A program made the translations under genes and the position numbers. A stretch of 64,000 nucleotides of DNA from Trichobilharzia regenti (taxonomy: Eukaryota; Platyhelminthes; Trematoda; Strigeidida; Schistosomatidae), in the NCBI GenBank assembly GCA_944472135.2, contig OX235263.1, forward strand, positions 13,623,517 through 13,687,516, read 5' to 3'. The notes beneath the pieces are model-generated. The model worked only from the letters and a program-made list of their open reading frames with translations. It ran no database searches and was not told the DNA's origin. This document shows positions 44,784-48,725 of this stretch, piece after piece (within the stretch, counting starts at the first letter, position 1; each line of letters opens with the position of its first letter).

Positions 44784-45988
44784 GACGTTTACTTCAAGTC
44801 ACTTCAGTCTCAACAATAACCATACAAAATGAAATTTCCAGGGTCGTGCAATAAGTACGAATAACAAGTCGTGTGACTTTAAGGGAAGAGATAGAACTCA
44901 GGTTCTGGCACTGCTGTGAACACCTGGGACTTACTCTTACAACCAGTGGTATAGGCTACTCAGATTGAAGCTTTTAAAGCGAAAGTGCATTTAATACATA
45001 CTAACAAAGTCTACTAAACCTTCTATTCTGAATCTCCTGAAGATCAAAGTTAACACTTTGCAAAACAAAAATGTGACCAGAATTTGAACACTGTAACAAC
45101 TGAGCAGTATGGGAGAACCAATACAGGACAATAATAAATACTGAAGTAACAGGCTATATAAATTTAGGCTACAGACTGATGTGTACAATAATTTAAAGTG
45201 GTAAAATAACTTACCTGAGGACGACTAGATTTTGGGTACCTCATGTAACGAACAAATGGACGAGGACGATTCCCTGAGCTTCCAAGACTATTCGCATTTG
45301 ATGCAGAATTTGCCTTCTCAGTTGAATTATTACTTTCAATCCTAGACTTCCCGTTGTGGTAATTTTCTTTATCATGTTCACCTGATCGACTCCATCGGTT
45401 GGCATCTGGTCGCGAACCAGCAAACCCATCAATATTGTTAGGCTTAGGGAAAATGTACTCTATCGAGGCTTGTTCCCACTTCTTTTTCTGATGGTTAGTT
45501 ACCGTAGATTTGACATTTAAATCAACCTGATAGGAATTGGTTTCAGTGGACTGCAGACGTCAATCACACAAAAACAACTTACATTTCGCTTTTGCTTATC
45601 CTTCGTTTTGGAATTTGTAACCATATTGCTTGTATTGCATTGTGACACTTGAGACAAGGCGCTTTGAAGAGTTGGCCAGTCTTGGTCTTTACTGCAAGCA
45701 CCCGGTTGACATGTAGCCGCATCTGACCCATCGCCAGATGCTCCCGGGGCTGCAATATATCTTCCTGTATATGGATAAGACATACCTTTTGCCCAAGGAT
45801 TGTCTTTATTGACTAGGCAACCATTCAATCTTGAGTGAGACTCAGTTGTAGAGTGATCGGAATCCACTTGTAAACGAGCATTTAACAAGGCTTTCTGTTA
45901 GCATAATAAACTTAGGTAAAACTGATTGAGAAATACTTACAGTATCCGAAATATTCACGTGGTCGCTTGCAGGCTGCCTGGTGGCCAT
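8179..45988 (-). CDS. LARP1: La-related protein 1 (LARP1), 16 coding exons, 1194 aa
   Basis: Cytoplasmic RNA-binding protein. In animals LARP1 binds the cap and 5' TOP of ribosomal-protein mRNAs through DM15, binds poly(A)/PABP through the La module and PAM2, and links mTORC1 to translation (family knowledge). Seen here: 16 minus-strand exons with GT..AG borders and consistent phases (48, 312, 336, 256, 545, 199, 173, 179, 106, 268, 377, 125, 133, 195, 156, 177 nt). Domains: N-terminal WPTL patch (res 17-120), basic/RG-poor linker, La motif (about 441-525), PAM2 (544-557), acidic DDLDD patch (about 634), Ser/Pro/Thr-rich linker (719-974), DM15 repeats (about 976-1136), basic tail. An in-frame TAG lies four codons before the ATG. 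Introns 1 and 2 are 46 and 32 nt; the others are 1.0-4.7 kb and full of transposons. No key block is missing. UTR limits are not visible. Confidence 0.93.
8705..9450. repeat. Unclassified dispersed repeat UR1, longest copy
   Basis: Shares text with 30740-31030 ('cattcccatggtt.tcggtgacc'), 24005-24235 ('gattctggag.acatgt.cccca') and 11335-11600 ('gaaggctgaca', 'gggaaaatgcgga', 'ggcgc.ataatggt'). It contains a degenerate TAACCC-like run (about 9215-9300). No protein coding seen; class unknown. Confidence 0.55.
9852..10070 (-). mobile_element. SINE-1A copy (RTE-tailed)
   Basis: Minus strand: GTGCGTCAGTGGCATAGCGGTTAGG, ACCATGCACATGGTCCGGCGTTCGA head, then 'ccttta cctcgctaagccggtaata', 'aaccccatcct', and a tail 'gttccactggggaacgtgaagg'-like end. 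Confidence 0.75.
10280..10990 (+). mobile_element. RTE-A LINE 3' fragment
   Basis: Starts near 'gaaggtggagacggaggtgatg' (NxxKTEVMK block), passes 'cacttatctaggaagcatc' (TYLGSI) and ends 'gttgaggccctatatgttc..ttggaaccca'. Multiple frameshifts. Confidence 0.75.
11060..11255 (-). mobile_element. SINE-2 copy (tRNA-Thr-like head, hammerhead remnant)
   Basis: Minus strand contains 'ttgtaacctggag', 'gattcgatccctgg' and a hammerhead remnant TTGAAGAGTTCCGAACTAGG AC. The rest follows the SINE-2 body. Confidence 0.55.
11335..11600. repeat. UR1 fragment
   Basis: Parallels 9140-9440: 'gaaggctgacaactatt', 'ggaaaatgcgga', 'gagttatcaacacca', 'ttcaaacagtaatt' and 'cagtatgcgt'. Confidence 0.55.
11850..12058 (-). 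mobile_element. SINE-2 copy, minus arm of a head-to-head pair
   Basis: Minus strand: 'gaattcacggccaggccact', 'gggtcccagtggctgaatg', 'acgagctcgccttgtataatc', 'ggttcgaaccctgttggtgg', then hammerhead remnant GTACTTATGAAGAACCCC. Confidence 0.65.
12085..12215 (+). mobile_element. SINE-2 copy, plus arm, truncated
   Basis: Head with 'gtcccagtggcttaatagt', 'cttgccttgtaaccagaagg', 'ggttcaaaccctgttgatgg'; it runs straight into RTE-A at about 12215 before its hammerhead. Confidence 0.65.
12205..12968 (+). mobile_element. RTE-A LINE 3' fragment
   Basis: Frame at 12079-12531 reads [18 protein letters not shown], then [20 protein letters not shown] and SFLLYG: the end of an RTE reverse transcriptase and the region after it. 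The 3' UTR ends 'gccctatgttccactaggaa' and passes into an (AT)n run. 5'-truncated and shifted. Confidence 0.82.
12968..13006. repeat. (AT)n microsatellite
   Basis: About 19 AT units directly at the 3' end of the RTE-A copy and only 22 bp from LARP1 exon 15; it could have begun as the LINE tail. Confidence 0.9.
13029..13184 (-). CDS. LARP1: LARP1 exon 15, DM15 repeat C
   Basis: Residues 1085-1136. [39 protein letters not shown] and LQDFRVN match the third DM15 repeat (YGLEKFWAxLKYS, DPKLQEYL, LEDFRV). Acceptor GATAG, donor GTAAGC. Confidence 0.95.
13579..13616. repeat. (ACTC)n microsatellite
   Basis: About nine ACTC units. Confidence 0.9.
13735..13955 (-). mobile_element. SINE-2 copy, minus arm of a second head-to-head pair
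   Basis: Minus strand has 'gagcttgactggtaaccga', 'gaacccggtggg' and a hammerhead remnant CCGAAGAGTCCTAGACGAAG followed by GATGAAAC and CCAGTATT. Confidence 0.55.
13985..14270 (+). mobile_element. SINE-2 copy, plus arm
   Basis: Starts with the 'gtcgggtgtgacgacaaata' block also seen at 23375, then the tRNA-like head ('gtctcagtggcatattggtc', 'ctcgaaccctgg') and body. Confidence 0.6.
14480..15475 (+). mobile_element. RTE-A LINE 3' fragment, interrupted by a SINE
   Basis: Left part (14480-14686) has the KTxMMKMTNQ block and CAA/CAG run; the right part (14916-15475) resumes at 'ctacaggcagcacggcaca' and runs to 'agccctttatttcactcgg'. The SINE at 14687-14915 splits it. Confidence 0.75.
14687..14915 (+). 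mobile_element. SINE-1A copy nested in RTE-A
   Basis: Head GGTGCGTCGGTGGCACGGAT, GGTCCGGGGTTCGATCCCCG, body, tail 'tgttccactgggaacgtgaa' and an A-rich end. Flanked by TTCAACT at 14680-14686 and 14916-14922, a target-site duplication. Confidence 0.85.
15604..15798 (-). CDS. LARP1: LARP1 exon 14, DM15 repeat B
   Basis: Residues 1020-1084. [20 protein letters not shown] and [19 protein letters not shown] are nearly invariant LARP1 DM15 blocks lining the cap-binding surface. Acceptor TTTTTAG, donor GTGAGT, phase 0. Confidence 0.96.
16172..16847 (-). mobile_element. Penelope-like element with inverted ends
   Basis: Minus frame 16537-16355 reads YIPKWLQKQ and [18 protein letters not shown], the same GIY-YIG-end block as at 4.6-5.7 kb. 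The ends are inverted (about 16183-16225 against 16803-16846, 'ctgaatcgtgtaatgtattt'). A 13-bp direct repeat TTGATGCTATAAT flanks the unit (16159-16171; 16848-16860). Confidence 0.7.
16861..17399. other. LARP1 intron 13 sequence, nothing assigned
   Basis: Contains a short (CA)n at about 17020 and no recognisable element. Confidence 0.4.
17400..17532 (-). CDS. LARP1: LARP1 exon 13, DM15 repeat A
   Basis: Residues 975-1019. [20 protein letters not shown] then [16 protein letters not shown]: the start of the DM15 region (HPSHELLKENGFT.. YHKYRRRCL..R..LGxGQSQ in animals). Acceptor CACAG, donor GTAATT. The reading frame runs on into both introns, so splice sites set the limits. Confidence 0.93.
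17755..18530 (-). mobile_element. RTE-A LINE 3' fragment, minus strand
   Basis: Nearly parallel to 34200-35130. Minus-strand bits read [20 protein letters not shown] and [20 protein letters not shown], the same block as KTEVMKI.. [10 protein letters not shown]. The 3' end is at 17755 ('gccctatgttcctctaggaa'). Confidence 0.8.
18531..19424. other. LARP1 intron 12 sequence, mostly unassigned
   Basis: 18660-18870 faintly resembles an antisense RTE-B 3' UTR, with a (CAGT)n bit. The rest gives no recognisable signal. Confidence 0.35.
19425..19855 (+). mobile_element. SINE-1A copy split by an RTE-B insertion
   Basis: Head GTGCGTCGGTGGCATCGCGG, GGTCTGGGGTTCGATCCCCG, body to 'gcttgaagccctat', then a 179 bp insert, then the last 30 bp ('gttccactggggaacgtgaa'). 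Confidence 0.82.
19631..19809 (+). mobile_element. RTE-B 3' end inserted into SINE-1A
   Basis: 5'-truncated RTE-B 3' UTR ending in CAGACAGAC, flanked by AGCTTGAAGCCCTAT at 19616-19630 and 19810-19824: a 15-bp target-site duplication made from SINE sequence. Confidence 0.88.
19961..20085 (-). CDS. LARP1: LARP1 exon 12
   Basis: Residues 934-974 plus two bases. Poly-Ser then [18 protein letters not shown], matching the HVGWVxDxREHR-type block before DM15. Acceptor TTTTTAG, donor GTAAAT. Confidence 0.82.
20244..20507 (+). mobile_element. SINE-1A copy, diverged head
   Basis: Head 'ggtggtttagtggtagaatg', 'ggtttgattcccgcc', then the body and a 'gtgttccacttggagcgtaa' tail. Flanked by ACGAGGGAAATC at 20232-20243 and 20508-20519. 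Confidence 0.8.
20770..21050 (+). mobile_element. SINE-2 copy
   Basis: 'gttccagtggcttaatggtc', 'cgccttgtaacgagaaggtc', 'gttcgaaccctggcgg', then a decayed hammerhead (GTACTAATGAATAGTCCC) and the body ending 'aatgcttgaaaa'. Confidence 0.72.
21123..21355 (+). mobile_element. SINE-1A copy
   Basis: Good head GCGTCGGTGGCACAGTTGTT, GAGTTCGATCCCCGGCC, body, tail 'gttccattgggaacgtgaag' and A-run. Likely 7-bp flanks ATTGCGT. Confidence 0.82.
21360..22440. other. LARP1 intron 11 sequence, nothing assigned
   Basis: AT-rich, with no transposon block or structural RNA recognised. Confidence 0.4.
22450..22682 (+). mobile_element. SINE-2 copy
   Basis: 'gaccgggttctaggggctga', 'gttcgccttgcaaccgaaag', 'gttcgaacaccgg', a decayed hammerhead (ATGAAGAGTCTCAAACTGGA) and the body end 'acacttaagaaca'. 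Confidence 0.68.
22844..23220 (-). CDS. LARP1: LARP1 exon 11
   Basis: Residues 808-933. Pro/Asn/Ile-rich linker ([14 protein letters not shown]), then [17 protein letters not shown], which resembles the xRFYPV motif ahead of DM15. Acceptor TTTAG, donor GTAAGT; phase 1 in, 0 out. Confidence 0.82.
23375..23690 (+). mobile_element. SINE-2 copy, best preserved
   Basis: Leader 'gtcgggtgtgaggacaaata', tRNA-Thr-like head ('gccccagtggcttaatggta', 'ctcgccttgtaacctgag' with a TGT anticodon position, 'ggttcgaaccctgtcgg'), hammerhead 23541-23586, and the body ending 'ccaacacttgaaaatc'. Confidence 0.78.
23541..23586 (+). ncRNA. Hammerhead ribozyme with near-absent stem III, one core change
   Basis: Stem I GTACTG/CAGTAC is perfect, stem II is GTCC-CAAACTA-GGAC, then GAAA and CAGCTGTC with cleavage expected after GTC. 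The first core strand is CTAAAGA where CUGANGA is needed (G5 to A), so this copy should be dead. Stem III can form only two pairs (A-T, C-G) with loop AGCT inside one molecule; eight pairs are possible between two molecules. Confidence 0.7.
24005..24235. repeat. UR1 fragment, diverged
   Basis: Shares 'gttgtcatggttgtc.ctgac' and 'gattctggagtacatgtgcc' with UR1 at 8880-8980. Confidence 0.4.
24530..24830 (-). mobile_element. RTE-A 3' end, strongly diverged
   Basis: The minus strand keeps the layout of the RTE-A end: 'aatgaagatggattagaca', 'agtggaatcag', 'gtaaaggctttatgttcaac'. Low similarity; tentative. Confidence 0.4.
25128..25305 (-). mobile_element. SINE-1A copy
   Basis: Minus strand: 'gtgtgtcggcggcggcacag', 'ggctcagggttcgatccctg', body with 'tacctcactaagccagtact', tail 'gaagccctatgttccactga'. 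Confidence 0.72.
25601..25868 (-). CDS. LARP1: LARP1 exon 10
   Basis: Residues 719-807 plus one base. Thr/Ser/Val-rich low-complexity linker with many ACT/ACA codons and no recognisable domain. The acceptor CAG follows a CA-dinucleotide tract. Donor GTAAAT. Confidence 0.75.
26068..26640 (+). mobile_element. RTE-B LINE 3' fragment split by SINE-1B
   Basis: Left: 'caaaccaaaacatggcttca', 'atccacaacagttagttt'; right from 26325: 'ccaaccatgtagggaggtgt', 'ggttggggtcctcagga', then the 3' UTR with 'gtggcaactcgaactgctg'. Matches 43075-43430. Confidence 0.8.
26120..26324 (+). mobile_element. SINE-1B copy: tRNA-like head with CR1-like tail
   Basis: Clean head GTGCGTCGGTGGCACAGTGG, GGTTCGATCCCCTGCCGACG, then 'gatatctatggtcggcc', 'ctaccgatatccatgctgaa', 'aattccatacttgtacc' and an A-rich tail. 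GCGTCGG/CCGACGC forms a perfect acceptor-like stem. Confidence 0.85.
26903..27008 (-). CDS. LARP1: LARP1 exon 9
   Basis: Residues 683-718: a short acidic helix-like segment, [19 protein letters not shown]. Acceptor TGGCAG, donor GTATGT. The phase (2 in, 0 out) joins exons 8 and 10 exactly. Confidence 0.78.
27900..28490 (+). mobile_element. RTE-B LINE 3' fragment
   Basis: Follows 42890-43430: 'gttgaggtcaggcataggtc' (EVRRRVLG region), 'agtagggaaaatcaaccg', 'cttgacgagcaatgttacct', then the 3' UTR, ending in CAGT/CAGA repeats. Confidence 0.75.
28491..29010. other. LARP1 intron 8 sequence, nothing assigned
   Basis: No recognisable element. Confidence 0.35.
29012..29225 (+). mobile_element. SINE-1A copy, diverged
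   Basis: 'ggtgcgtctgtggttcagcg', 'gaggttcgattcccggccgg', body, 'agccctatgttccactgaga' tail. Confidence 0.75.
29921..30099 (-). CDS. LARP1: LARP1 exon 8
   Basis: Residues 624-682 plus two bases. [19 protein letters not shown] fits the acidic DDxDDxxxxxLxIVxxTP block of LARP1. Acceptor after a T-rich tract (TTTTTAG), donor GTAAGT. Confidence 0.82.
30285..30720 (-). mobile_element. RTE-A LINE 3' fragment, minus strand
   Basis: Mirrors 10560-10990: 'ggcctcaacaacat', 'gattgcccataatctctcat', 'gttcccagagtttcctgttg', 'ggtatcctgttggaaatga'. Confidence 0.75.
30740..31030. repeat. UR1 fragment
   Basis: Shares 'gcctctgacttgaagtttga', 'gctacattcccatggttttc' and 'ggtgaccgaaacgggtt' with 8850-8945. Confidence 0.55.
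31405..31640 (+). mobile_element. SINE-2 copy, strongly diverged
   Basis: 'cctagtggctgaacag', 'ttgttacctaaaagttttgc', then 'actgacgaaacatttgacc' (hammerhead mostly deleted) and 'caaccaatcagatttctgca'-like body. Confidence 0.45.
31641..33779. other. LARP1 introns 7 and 6 apart from exon 7, nothing assigned
   Basis: (CA)n at about 33403-33421; otherwise no recognised element. Exon 7 lies at 32103-32275. Confidence 0.35.
32103..32275 (-). CDS. LARP1: LARP1 exon 7
   Basis: Residues 566-623. [10 protein letters not shown] recalls the ELDFxFDEE patch that follows PAM2 in LARP1. Ends MYPPTTH before GTAAGC; phase 1 in, phase 0 out. Confidence 0.8.
33780..33985 (-). mobile_element. RTE-A 3' region scrap
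   Basis: 'gatcagccgtctactcttca', 'gatgaaagtccgcagtaacc', 'cttggaaatacttttgaaga' match the antisense of the RTE-A region after the RT domain. Confidence 0.55.
34200..35180 (-). mobile_element. RTE-A LINE 3' fragment with RT catalytic block
   Basis: Minus frame 35116-34781 reads [18 protein letters not shown], then [19 protein letters not shown] and [17 protein letters not shown] is the RT motif C (F/YADD). It runs on to the 3' end 'gccctgtgttcctctaggaa' at 34200. 5'-truncated; other frames take over after 34781. Confidence 0.87.
35549..35747 (-). CDS. LARP1: LARP1 exon 6, end of La module and PAM2
   Basis: Residues 500-565 plus one base. [18 protein letters not shown] completes the La-module block (compare xxxVRRRxxPxxWPLP). 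[10 protein letters not shown] (546-555) fits the PAM2 consensus LNxxAxEFxP that docks on the MLLE domain of PABP. Acceptor TTATTAG, donor GTGAGA. Confidence 0.9.
35802..35827. repeat. (CA)n microsatellite
   Basis: About 13 CA units, 55 bp from the acceptor of LARP1 exon 6. Confidence 0.9.
36236..36406 (-). mobile_element. SINE-1A copy lacking its tail
   Basis: Minus strand: 'gtgcgtcagtggcacggtgg', 'ggtttggacttcgatcgccg', body to 'ggcaaccctatcccgtt'; it stops before the RTE-like tail. Confidence 0.7.
36694..37160 (-). mobile_element. RTE-B LINE 3' end, young copy
   Basis: Almost base-for-base the reverse complement of 42982-43427, with a 3-bp difference near 'atggc(ttc)atcagtcaatg' and a (CAGA)n tail. 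5'-truncated at 'gattaggacatgtgttacg'. Confidence 0.9.
37830..38690 (+). mobile_element. RTE-B LINE 3' fragment split by SINE-2
   Basis: Left part matches the [20 protein letters not shown] region; after the SINE (38020-38265) it resumes with 'tggcacatgtactacgcaca' and the 3' UTR. Many changes. Confidence 0.7.
38020..38265 (+). mobile_element. SINE-2 copy nested in RTE-B
   Basis: Head partly replaced; hammerhead region 38127-38172 (core GTGAAGA, GGACGAAACAGC, stem I GTACTG against CGGTAT) and body 'agctgatgtcagctcatgac', 'ccaatcaaattccatgcaaa'. Confidence 0.7.
38999..39543 (-). CDS. LARP1: LARP1 exon 5, La motif
   Basis: Residues 318-499. It contains ten Ala encoded by GCT/GCC codons (about 351-360), a Ser/Asn-rich linker, then the La motif core: [36 protein letters not shown]. 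These are the conserved QxEYYFSxxNLxxDxFLR and GWVPVxxIAxFxRV blocks of LARP1. Donor GTATGT after ILE. Two acceptors six bases apart (TAG then CAG) both keep the frame. Confidence 0.93.
39560..40760. other. LARP1 intron 4 sequence, nothing assigned
   Basis: No recognisable element before the RTE-B copy; its 5' truncation point lies near 40760. Confidence 0.4.
40776..41720 (+). pseudogene. RTE-B endonuclease C-terminus and linker
   Basis: Reads [40 protein letters not shown], and [11 protein letters not shown]: the last endonuclease blocks (the final His-bearing S/TDH motif). A basic linker ([16 protein letters not shown]) follows. The frame ends early at 41720, where a shift moves the coding into the next frame. 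The endonuclease N-terminus with its catalytic Glu is missing. Confidence 0.88.
41663..42661 (+). pseudogene. RTE-B reverse transcriptase
   Basis: RT motifs in order: [103 protein letters not shown]. The YADD catalytic pair is intact. A shift at about 42640 ends the frame at QRVDL; the next frame (42603-43103) gives [33 protein letters not shown] and [19 protein letters not shown], the usual RTE C-terminus. Confidence 0.92.
43562..43817 (-). CDS. LARP1: LARP1 exon 4
   Basis: Residues 233-317 plus one base. Starts [10 protein letters not shown], then a Pro/Ser/Asn-rich linker ([20 protein letters not shown]) before the La motif. Acceptor CCTTAG, donor GTAAGT after the first base of codon 318. 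Confidence 0.87.
43820..45214. other. LARP1 intron 3, no transposon recognised
   Basis: Contains an (AT)n at about 44738-44782 and otherwise AT-rich DNA; the only kilobase intron of the gene without a recognised element. Confidence 0.5.
44738..44782. repeat. (AT)n microsatellite inside an inverted repeat
   Basis: About 20 AT units flanked by ACGTCAT on the left and ATGACGT on the right; could form a cruciform. Confidence 0.85.
45215..45550 (-). CDS. LARP1: LARP1 exon 3
   Basis: Residues 121-232. [11 protein letters not shown] recalls the KKKxKWVPL block of LARP1; an Asn/Ser/Arg-rich low-complexity stretch follows, ending RYPKSSRPQ. Acceptor CTGCAG, donor GTAAGT, phase 0. Confidence 0.87.
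45583..45894 (-). CDS. LARP1: LARP1 exon 2
   Basis: Encodes residues 17-120, from [10 protein letters not shown] to KDKQKRN. It holds NPWAKG and DWPTLQSAL, matching the short NPW..WPTL patch near the N-terminus of animal LARP1. Acceptor TAACAG, donor GTAAGT, phase 0 both ends. The next intron is only 32 nt (45551-45582). Confidence 0.88.
45941..45988 (-). CDS. LARP1: LARP1 exon 1 (coding part)
   Basis: Sixteen codons starting [10 protein letters not shown] and ending SDT before GTAAGT; phase 0. TAG sits in frame 12 nt upstream of the ATG, so this is the first usable start unless an acceptor lies between them. The 46 nt intron 1 follows. Confidence 0.8.
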
Positions 45989-46338
45989 GAACAAAACCTA
46001 CCCCGCTACGCGCCGGCGTGACATCAGAGCAGTTAAAGTATGACAACACTTAATTTCGTTTCTTCGCTTCAAATCTTTATTATTTAACTAGTATCTTCAC
46101 TTCGGCTGTTTTCTTATGCTGTCGAACGTGTTAGGACAAAACTATAGGGATAAAATACTTAAGCACTCCAAGGATAACAATTTCAGGAGACGTTCAATAA
46201 TCCATTTCGACATTACACATTGAACCCTTCGAATACAGATTGAAATCAGCTTGTTCCCCTTAACCTATATAATTGTCAATGAAACACATGTCCACCTTTT
46301 TTTCCAAGACTCTGCTAAAATGTCCAGAGACCATTTAC

Positions 46339-46427
46339 CTTAATAGGCCGCTTCTTACAAATCTCCAGGATGTGGCGGTCCCACCATGGTTTGTGTGATT
46401 TCTCGCACGAAATGTTAAAGAAAACAC
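46339..46427 (-). CDS. Possible exon of an upstream minus-strand gene
   Basis: An 89 nt open stretch after TTTTACTTTGCAG and before GTAAATGG reads VFFNISCEKSHKPWWDRHIL then EICKKRPIK, with no stops and a composition unlike intron. PWWDRHIL faintly recalls the PYWEKxI of mitochondrial ribosomal protein L30, but I would not name it. On the same strand AATAAA occurs near 46075, about 90 nt before the LARP1 ATG, so this could be the tail of a closely spaced upstream gene. Confidence 0.35.
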
Positions 46428-46429
46428 CT

Positions 46430-48170
46430 GCAAAGTAAAAGGGGGATTGACTTAAGTCATCGTGGGATTAATGTTTTTTCGATACTCAAGCTACAAAACA
46501 AATTAGCGGCTTCATGCATTTATTATATTGTCTATCCAAGTGTATTCAGTCGAATAACGACTAATAATAATAATAATAATAATGTATATTCTCATATAAA
46601 CATATAAATTTACATGAAAATGCATGCCATTTTTACAGGCACGATCAAGTATGATATAATATCAAATCGTAGATTGTCTACAAGTTAATAATGTTTCAAC
46701 AGTTAAATATTTGATATATATATAAATACACATTGTCTGAACTAGGCTGTATAGTTATTGAATTGTACAATTGTCCTCCAGGTTGAGCGGGAAAATCGAC
46801 TTCGTTTCGTTTTCATCCCGTGGTTGTCGGCATACGATAACCAACCAATATTGAGGTAAGTACAACGTTTACAAGGGATTGAAAGCTGTTTTAGAAAAGT
46901 AAAAGTGCTGAGGTGAATCATTAAATTGTAATGAAATAGGTAAGTGCAAGTATCATTAATAAATGCATTAAAAAAGAAAACTCCCTAGGCTGACAACGTT
47001 CATTTGCAATGTATAATGCAACACATATACCTCGTACTATCATGATGTCCAATTTTGGTTTTAATACATTTATCCTCAGTTGTGCCAGTTGTTTTTGTTT
47101 TATACCTTTTTGTGCATTTAATGTACAACCGTACCCTTCAGAGAGTAGGAATATAATAAGTCATAAAGAGCTGTAAAATGTTAGGTTTAATGGAATATAA
47201 TGAGGATCAAGTAAAGACGTTATTGGAAAATGAATGAGATAAGACATTGTGAAGTGGTATTTAAAGATCAGTCAATGGACAGCAAGTTAGTTTATAAGAT
47301 GCCCCATAAAACTGTGCACATCCCACATGGTCGCATCTCAACAATAGGCTGGGCGAATAGTATATATTTAGAGGTAGAAGCATGATCTGTCAAGGCGTTC
47401 ATTATTATCTTTTTCAAGATAAAGATCTAAGCCCTCATAAAAATCAGAAATATCTCGAGCCTTTAATTTGTGTATTGCTGTTCCTGCAGAATGGGGCGAT
47501 TCACCTTAGTGACCCCCACCATATCTACTGATCAGCTAACGCCACCCTCCCTCCTTTTTTGATGTTAAGCTCTGAGACTATGATTATTATGGCTACCGCA
47601 AATAAATTGCTTGGTACCAGACATGTTCGTACCTCATATTCCATCTCCCTAGCTTTCTTAATGAGTGCTTCCAATAGGTCTCCGCGTACATCTTTATGAA
47701 CATTATATATGTATGCATGCGTCCTAATGAACAGATTACTTTACAAGAAGTTAGAACCTTAAAGAATAAAAAGAATAGGTTTTGTGAATAGTGAAGCAAG
47801 ATTCAGCAGAACAATATAGTTAGGGATCAATATAGGTAGTATGAACTGAAGGTAAGGTCGGTTGGCAGGACTTAGTGTACTAAATTATCATGACAGTCTT
47901 GTATATAGTAGACATCTGACATTGCAAAGTAACGTGTCTAAACATATTATAAAAAGATATTAACAGAACCAACAAAATTTCAGCATTTGTTTAACAATAC
48001 TACAGAAGGGTAGTTAGTACTACAGGTAGTCGTAAAGTAAATCAATCTATGTATAATAAGAGCATAGTCAGTGTCATAATTCGTATTATCAAAGAATACA
48101 TTAGGCTCAATAACTGAGTGTTATAAGGGAAACAAGCATGGTAAAGCAAGAGAACACTTGCCGCATAGCT
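46430..48170. other. Intergenic DNA upstream of LARP1
   Basis: AT-rich; (TAA)n at 46563-46582. Apart from a possible exon at 46782-46855 no gene was found. Confidence 0.4.
46782..46855 (+). CDS. Possible short internal exon, plus strand
   Basis: A 74 nt segment between acceptor ATTGTCCTCCAG and donor GTAAGTAC reads VERENRLRFVFIPWLSAYDN QPIL without stops. No partner exon was found nearby and the family is not recognised. Confidence 0.3.
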
Positions 48171-48308
48171 ATTTTAATCATTTTAAGTATTTTAATGACA
48201 ATCGAATTTCAAGTATTGAACCTACATAATTACTAAGTGTTATTATATTGGTATTGGGACTAGTGTACTTTCCGTAGTTAAATATTGAAAAGCCATTGTC
48301 TCTCCACT

Positions 48309-48725
48309 CTACCAGCAGTTGAGATCTTTGAGGCGGGCTAGGGTGGACATGTTTATATGTTTTTCTAGGCTCCTTTTGAAACTGTCAGGCCTTTCACAGG
48401 ATCTTATCTCAGAGGGTAGTTGGTTCCAAAGTTTGCAATATTTAATGGTGAAGAAGTTAGCTCTAGTGTTGAGTTTATGGGTGTTAACCTTGAGAAGGTA
48501 GTTGTGGTTGCGTAGTCCATACGATTTAGGATTAGCCCAGGTTATGGACGAGTTACTGTTACAGTGCTTTCTTATAACTTTGAATAAGAGAAATAAATTG
48601 CACTTCACTCTCCTTAACCATAAGGGCTCTAAGTCCAGTCGAATACATCTGTCAAGGTATTCTATTTGCTGACCATAGCCTAATATGCGTTTCGTAAGGA
48701 ATCTTTGGACACTTTCAACTTTTTT
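48309..48725 (-). pseudogene. CR1 ORF2 C-terminal part after the frameshift
   Basis: Continues in a shifted frame as VESVQRFLTKRILGYGQQIE, CIRLDLEPLWLRRVKCNLFL and LWNQLPSEIRSCERPDSFKR, the normal CR1/jockey C-terminus, ending at 48309. Confidence 0.88.
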
